Source: Clostridia bacterium (GTDB lineage Bacteria > Bacillota_A > Clostridia > Oscillospirales > Acutalibacteraceae). From it: a DNA stretch of 7,995 bases. How positions within the stretch are numbered: the stretch's first letter is position 1; every line of letters begins with the position of its first letter. The notes below the pieces were generated by a model. It ran no database searches, was not told the DNA's origin, and worked only from the letters and a program-made list of their open reading frames with translations. Shown piece by piece: positions 7,001 through 7,995 of the stretch. The stretch is taken from positions 1 to 7,995 of the forward strand of contig JAFYUD010000203.1 of the NCBI GenBank assembly GCA_017549665.1, read 5' to 3'. A program made the position numbers and the translations under genes.

Positions 7001-7011
7001 ACTTTAGTCAA
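6972..7011. repeat. 9-bp perfect inverted repeat bracketing the tRNA promoter
   Basis: TTGACTAAA (6972-6980) and TTTAGTCAA (7003-7011) are exact reverse complements, 22 bp apart. The left arm contains the -35 box and the right arm lies at the predicted transcription start. The right arm is followed by a T-rich stretch, so on the incoming operon transcript it could form a weak, AT-rich terminator-like hairpin. It may also be an operator or chance. Confidence 0.5.
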
Positions 7012-7021
7012 TTTAATTTTT

Positions 7022-7098
7022 CGGGGTGTGGCGAAGTTTGGTATCGCGCTTGGTTCGGGACCAAGAGGACGTGGGTTCGAATCCCGTCACTCCGACCA
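7022..7098 (+). tRNA. tRNA-Pro, anticodon CGG
   Basis: A complete 77-nt cloverleaf with encoded CCA. The acceptor stem CGGGGTG pairs with CACTCCG (7088-7094; one G-U pair), followed by discriminator A and CCA (7096-7098). D-stem GCGA/TCGC encloses an AGTTTGGTA loop. The anticodon stem CTTGG/CCAAG (7049-7053, 7061-7065) holds loop TTCGGGA, putting CGG at 7056-7058 with G37 after it, as expected for proline. The T-loop is TTCGAAT. The C1-G72 pair and A73 are typical of bacterial tRNA-Pro. It reads CCG codons. It has its own promoter and a terminator immediately after it. Confidence 0.97.
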
Positions 7099-7135
7099 AA
7101 AATCGACAAGGCTCGTAAGAGTTTTGTCGATTTTT
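7098..7135 (+). terminator. Rho-independent terminator of tRNA-Pro
   Basis: A 17-bp stem (7098-7114 with 7119-7135; two G-U pairs, no mismatch) is closed by a GTAA tetraloop of the GNRA type, and the 3' arm ends in TTTTT. The A-tract on the 5' side makes it potentially bidirectional. Its first base is the final A of the tRNA CCA, so tRNA 3' end and terminator are directly fused. Confidence 0.9.
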
Positions 7136-7227
7136 ACTTATTACTTCTTCACTATTCACTCTTCACTAATCCTTTGGGTCGATTTTTGGCAAAGTAAAAG
7201 GTAAGAGGTAATAGTGAAGAGGTGATG
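7134..7227. repeat. Inverted arms of degenerate heptad repeats
   Basis: The left arm (7134-7168) reads as five 7-bp units: TTACTTA, TTACTTC, TTCACTA, TTCACTC, TTCACTA. The right arm (7200-7227) reads as four units on the opposite strand: GGTAAGA, GGTAATA, GTGAAGA, GGTGATG. The two arms are imperfect reverse complements with an exact 11-bp core (7146-7156 against 7210-7220), so the unit could fold into a long hairpin. It may be a small non-coding repeat element; no target-site duplication or transposase is evident. Confidence 0.6.
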
Positions 7228-7240
7228 GCGGGACACCCGC
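7228..7240. repeat. Small GC-rich hairpin
   Basis: GCGGG (7228-7232) and CCCGC (7236-7240) form a 5-bp stem with a 3-nt loop directly after the right heptad arm. It is conspicuous in AT-rich surroundings but not followed by a T-tract, so it is not a terminator. Confidence 0.4.
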
Positions 7241-7296
7241 ACCCGATTGTAATTTTATGTCAGCTATGATATTGTTTTGCAACAAACAAAAAAAAC

Positions 7297-7359
7297 TTGC
7301 ACAACACCTGTAAGATTTTGCACAACGCTCCGAGGATTTTGCACAACGCTGAATCCTTG
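7297..7359. repeat. Three tandem copies of a 21-bp repeat
   Basis: TTGCACAAC starts at 7297, 7318 and 7339, a constant 21-bp period. Copies 1 and 2 also share a GATT end, while copies 2 and 3 share the extended TTGCACAACGCT. The remaining 6-9 bp of each unit vary. There is no gene in this stretch. The period equals two helical turns, as in protein-binding iterons, but three copies are too few to assign a role. Confidence 0.7.
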
Positions 7360-7382
7360 TATCAAAATTAGGTGTTATATTC

Positions 7383-7419
7383 AAAAAAGAAGATTACCTT
7401 TTTGGTAATCTTCTTTTTT
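7383..7419. terminator. Perfect 16-bp hairpin with A-tract and T-tract, bidirectional terminator type
   Basis: Positions 7383-7398 pair without mismatch to 7404-7419 around a TTTTT loop. The outer six pairs are A-T, so both strands have an oligo-T end. No annotated gene ends just before it on the plus strand. It may stop read-through past the tRNA terminator, or a transcript arriving on the minus strand from the 7441-7600 element. Confidence 0.75.
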
Positions 7420-7440
7420 ATTGGCAGCAATTGGTTCCCA

Positions 7441-7600
7441 TGGTCTCTTATCTGTCCCGAACAAATTGTGAGGGACCGGGCATTGAGTACGACCGCTGCC
7501 GGTGGCAGATAAAGGGAGTACGAAATGGCACAGCGGTCAGAATCGGCAGCGAAGTGACGAGCGACAGCCGATTTTGGGCACCGCAAGAAAAAATTTTTTT
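7441..7600. other. Candidate structured RNA or intergenic repeat element
   Basis: This non-coding stretch is richer in GC than its flanks and full of complementary segments: TTATCTG 7448-7454 with CAGATAA 7506-7512; GTCCC 7454-7458 with GGGAC 7472-7476; CTGCC 7496-7500 with GGCAG 7504-7508; GACCGCTG 7491-7498 with CAGCGGTC 7531-7538; AATCGGC 7541-7547 with GCCGATT 7567-7573. GCGGT at 7533-7537 can pair with either ACCGC at 7492-7496 or ACCGC at 7580-7584, so two folds exclude each other. It ends in A6T7 (7588-7600). Both strands are open in places but without ribosome sites. It matches no RNA family I recognise; a dispersed repeat is equally possible, and the transcribed strand is unknown. 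Confidence 0.4.
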
Positions 7601-7678
7601 ATGTGCATTTTTGAATTATAACATTATTCATTGAAGCAAATAAGATATAGTGTTTTAATTTTTCAGTTATCTTTATGT

Positions 7679-7707
7679 TTGATTTTTTTAATTTCTTAAT
7701 GTATAAT
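7679..7707 (+). promoter_or_regulatory. Sigma-A type promoter before the last gene
   Basis: TTGATT (7679-7684, 4 of 6 consensus) and a perfect TATAAT (7702-7707) are separated by exactly 17 bp. The predicted start near 7714 gives a leader of about 30 nt, carrying a GAGG ribosome site at 7731-7734, before the ATG at 7743. Confidence 0.75.
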
Positions 7708-7742
7708 AAAAATGAAAAAATAAGCGAAGAGAGGAAAACATA

Positions 7743-7995
7743 ATGTCAACATTCATTCAAAGAGTCATTGGTTTTTTCACAGCACTTATCACACTTATTT
7801 CAAACTTCTTGGGCATAGGTGAGCTTTGTAACAGGAAGGTTGATGATTTCAGGGTTACAACATACATAAGAGGCGATTCCATAATGTATTGGGGCGGCGA
7901 ATTGTATGAGGAGGATTTTGACATCATCACCGATGCTATTATTTTCGAATGCGCATCCTTTAACAGCAAAGGTGAGGTCGAATATGACGAAGAAA
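7743..7995 (+). CDS. Membrane-anchored or exported protein, possibly GH18-like glycosidase (N-terminal part, runs off right edge)
   Basis: Only the first 84 codons are present and the frame is open to the edge. The start ATG has GAGG (7731-7734) 8 nt upstream and a promoter about 35 bp before that. Residues 4-24 (IQRVIGFFTALITLISNFLG) form one hydrophobic segment preceded by an Arg, which could be an uncleaved anchor or signal. It is followed by the strand FRVTTYIRGDSI and then LYEEDFDIITDAIIFECASF and GEVEYDEE. The pattern 'TDAIIFECASFNSKGEV', a first-strand TYIRGD followed by a helix and a second hydrophobic strand, resembles the beginning of the GH18 (chitinase / endo-N-acetylglucosaminidase) barrel. 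The catalytic DxxDxDxE motif would lie beyond the window, so this assignment is tentative. It is a separate transcription unit from the upstream operon. Confidence 0.6.
   Translation, partial: MSTFIQRVIGFFTALITLISNFLGIGELCNRKVDDFRVTTYIRGDSIMYWGGELYEEDFDIITDAIIFECASFNSKGEVEYDEE

Noticed and set aside
7022..7098. tRNA 3' end as an integrase attachment site
   Set aside because: No integrase gene and no second copy of the tRNA 3' end occur in the window.
6989..7204. Plus-strand open frame spanning the tRNA
   Set aside because: It covers the tRNA-Pro gene and its terminator, so it is not a gene.
7297..7359. CRISPR array
   Set aside because: The 9-12 bp repeated core with a 21-bp period is too short and there are no spacers of normal length or cas genes.
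7166..7384. Minus-strand open frame over the 21-bp repeats
   Set aside because: It starts at TTG without a ribosome site, right beside a terminator hairpin; its Cys-rich repetitive translation simply reflects the DNA repeat.
7368..7634. Overlapping open frames on both strands across the structured element
   Set aside because: No ribosome sites, no recognisable domain, and one frame runs through the perfect hairpin. The stem complementarity explains the sequence better.

Overview
The window looks like chromosomal DNA from a low-to-moderate GC Gram-positive anaerobe, most likely a gut Clostridia of the Ruminococcus/Oscillospiraceae kind. This is inferred from strong AAGGAG/AGGAGG ribosome sites, sigma-A type promoters with 17-bp spacers, tightly packed genes, a B12-independent queuosine enzyme (QueH), a radical SAM protein, glycosidases and degenerate heptad repeats between genes. 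No species can be named from the sequence alone.

Left part (1-1572, minus strand): a three-gene operon. It is read as queH (epoxyqueuosine reductase), then a complete endonuclease/exonuclease/phosphatase-fold hydrolase overlapping it by 4 bp, then a second copy of the same fold 13 bp further on that runs off the left edge. The two hydrolases are tandem paralogues. A compact divergent promoter region (about 1595-1681) drives this operon leftward and the next one rightward.

Middle part (1713-6960, plus strand): a six-gene operon with gaps from -4 to 23 bp. The order is a GH42-like (clan GH-A) glycosidase, a sialidase-like Asp-box propeller protein, a P-loop kinase of the adenylate-kinase/topology-modulation type, a rhomboid membrane protease, a short radical SAM protein, and a family-6 type deoxyinosine (hypoxanthine) DNA glycosylase. 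The first two probably act together on an oligosaccharide inside the cell, since neither has a signal peptide. The other four have no obvious shared pathway with them.

Right part (6961-7742): about 780 bp without protein genes but rich in structure. It holds a tRNA-Pro(CGG) gene with its own consensus promoter inside a 9-bp inverted repeat, a 17-bp terminator hairpin that starts on the last base of the tRNA CCA, inverted heptad-repeat arms, a 21-bp-period tandem repeat, a perfect 16-bp hairpin with an oligo-T side, and a 7441-7600 block with many complementary segments, including two mutually exclusive pairings. A promoter and ribosome site then lead into the start of a membrane-anchored, possibly GH18-like protein that runs off the right edge.

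Nothing here is a clear defence system or a complete mobile element. The best candidates for something undescribed are the structured 7441-7600 element and the GH42-like/sialidase-like pair.
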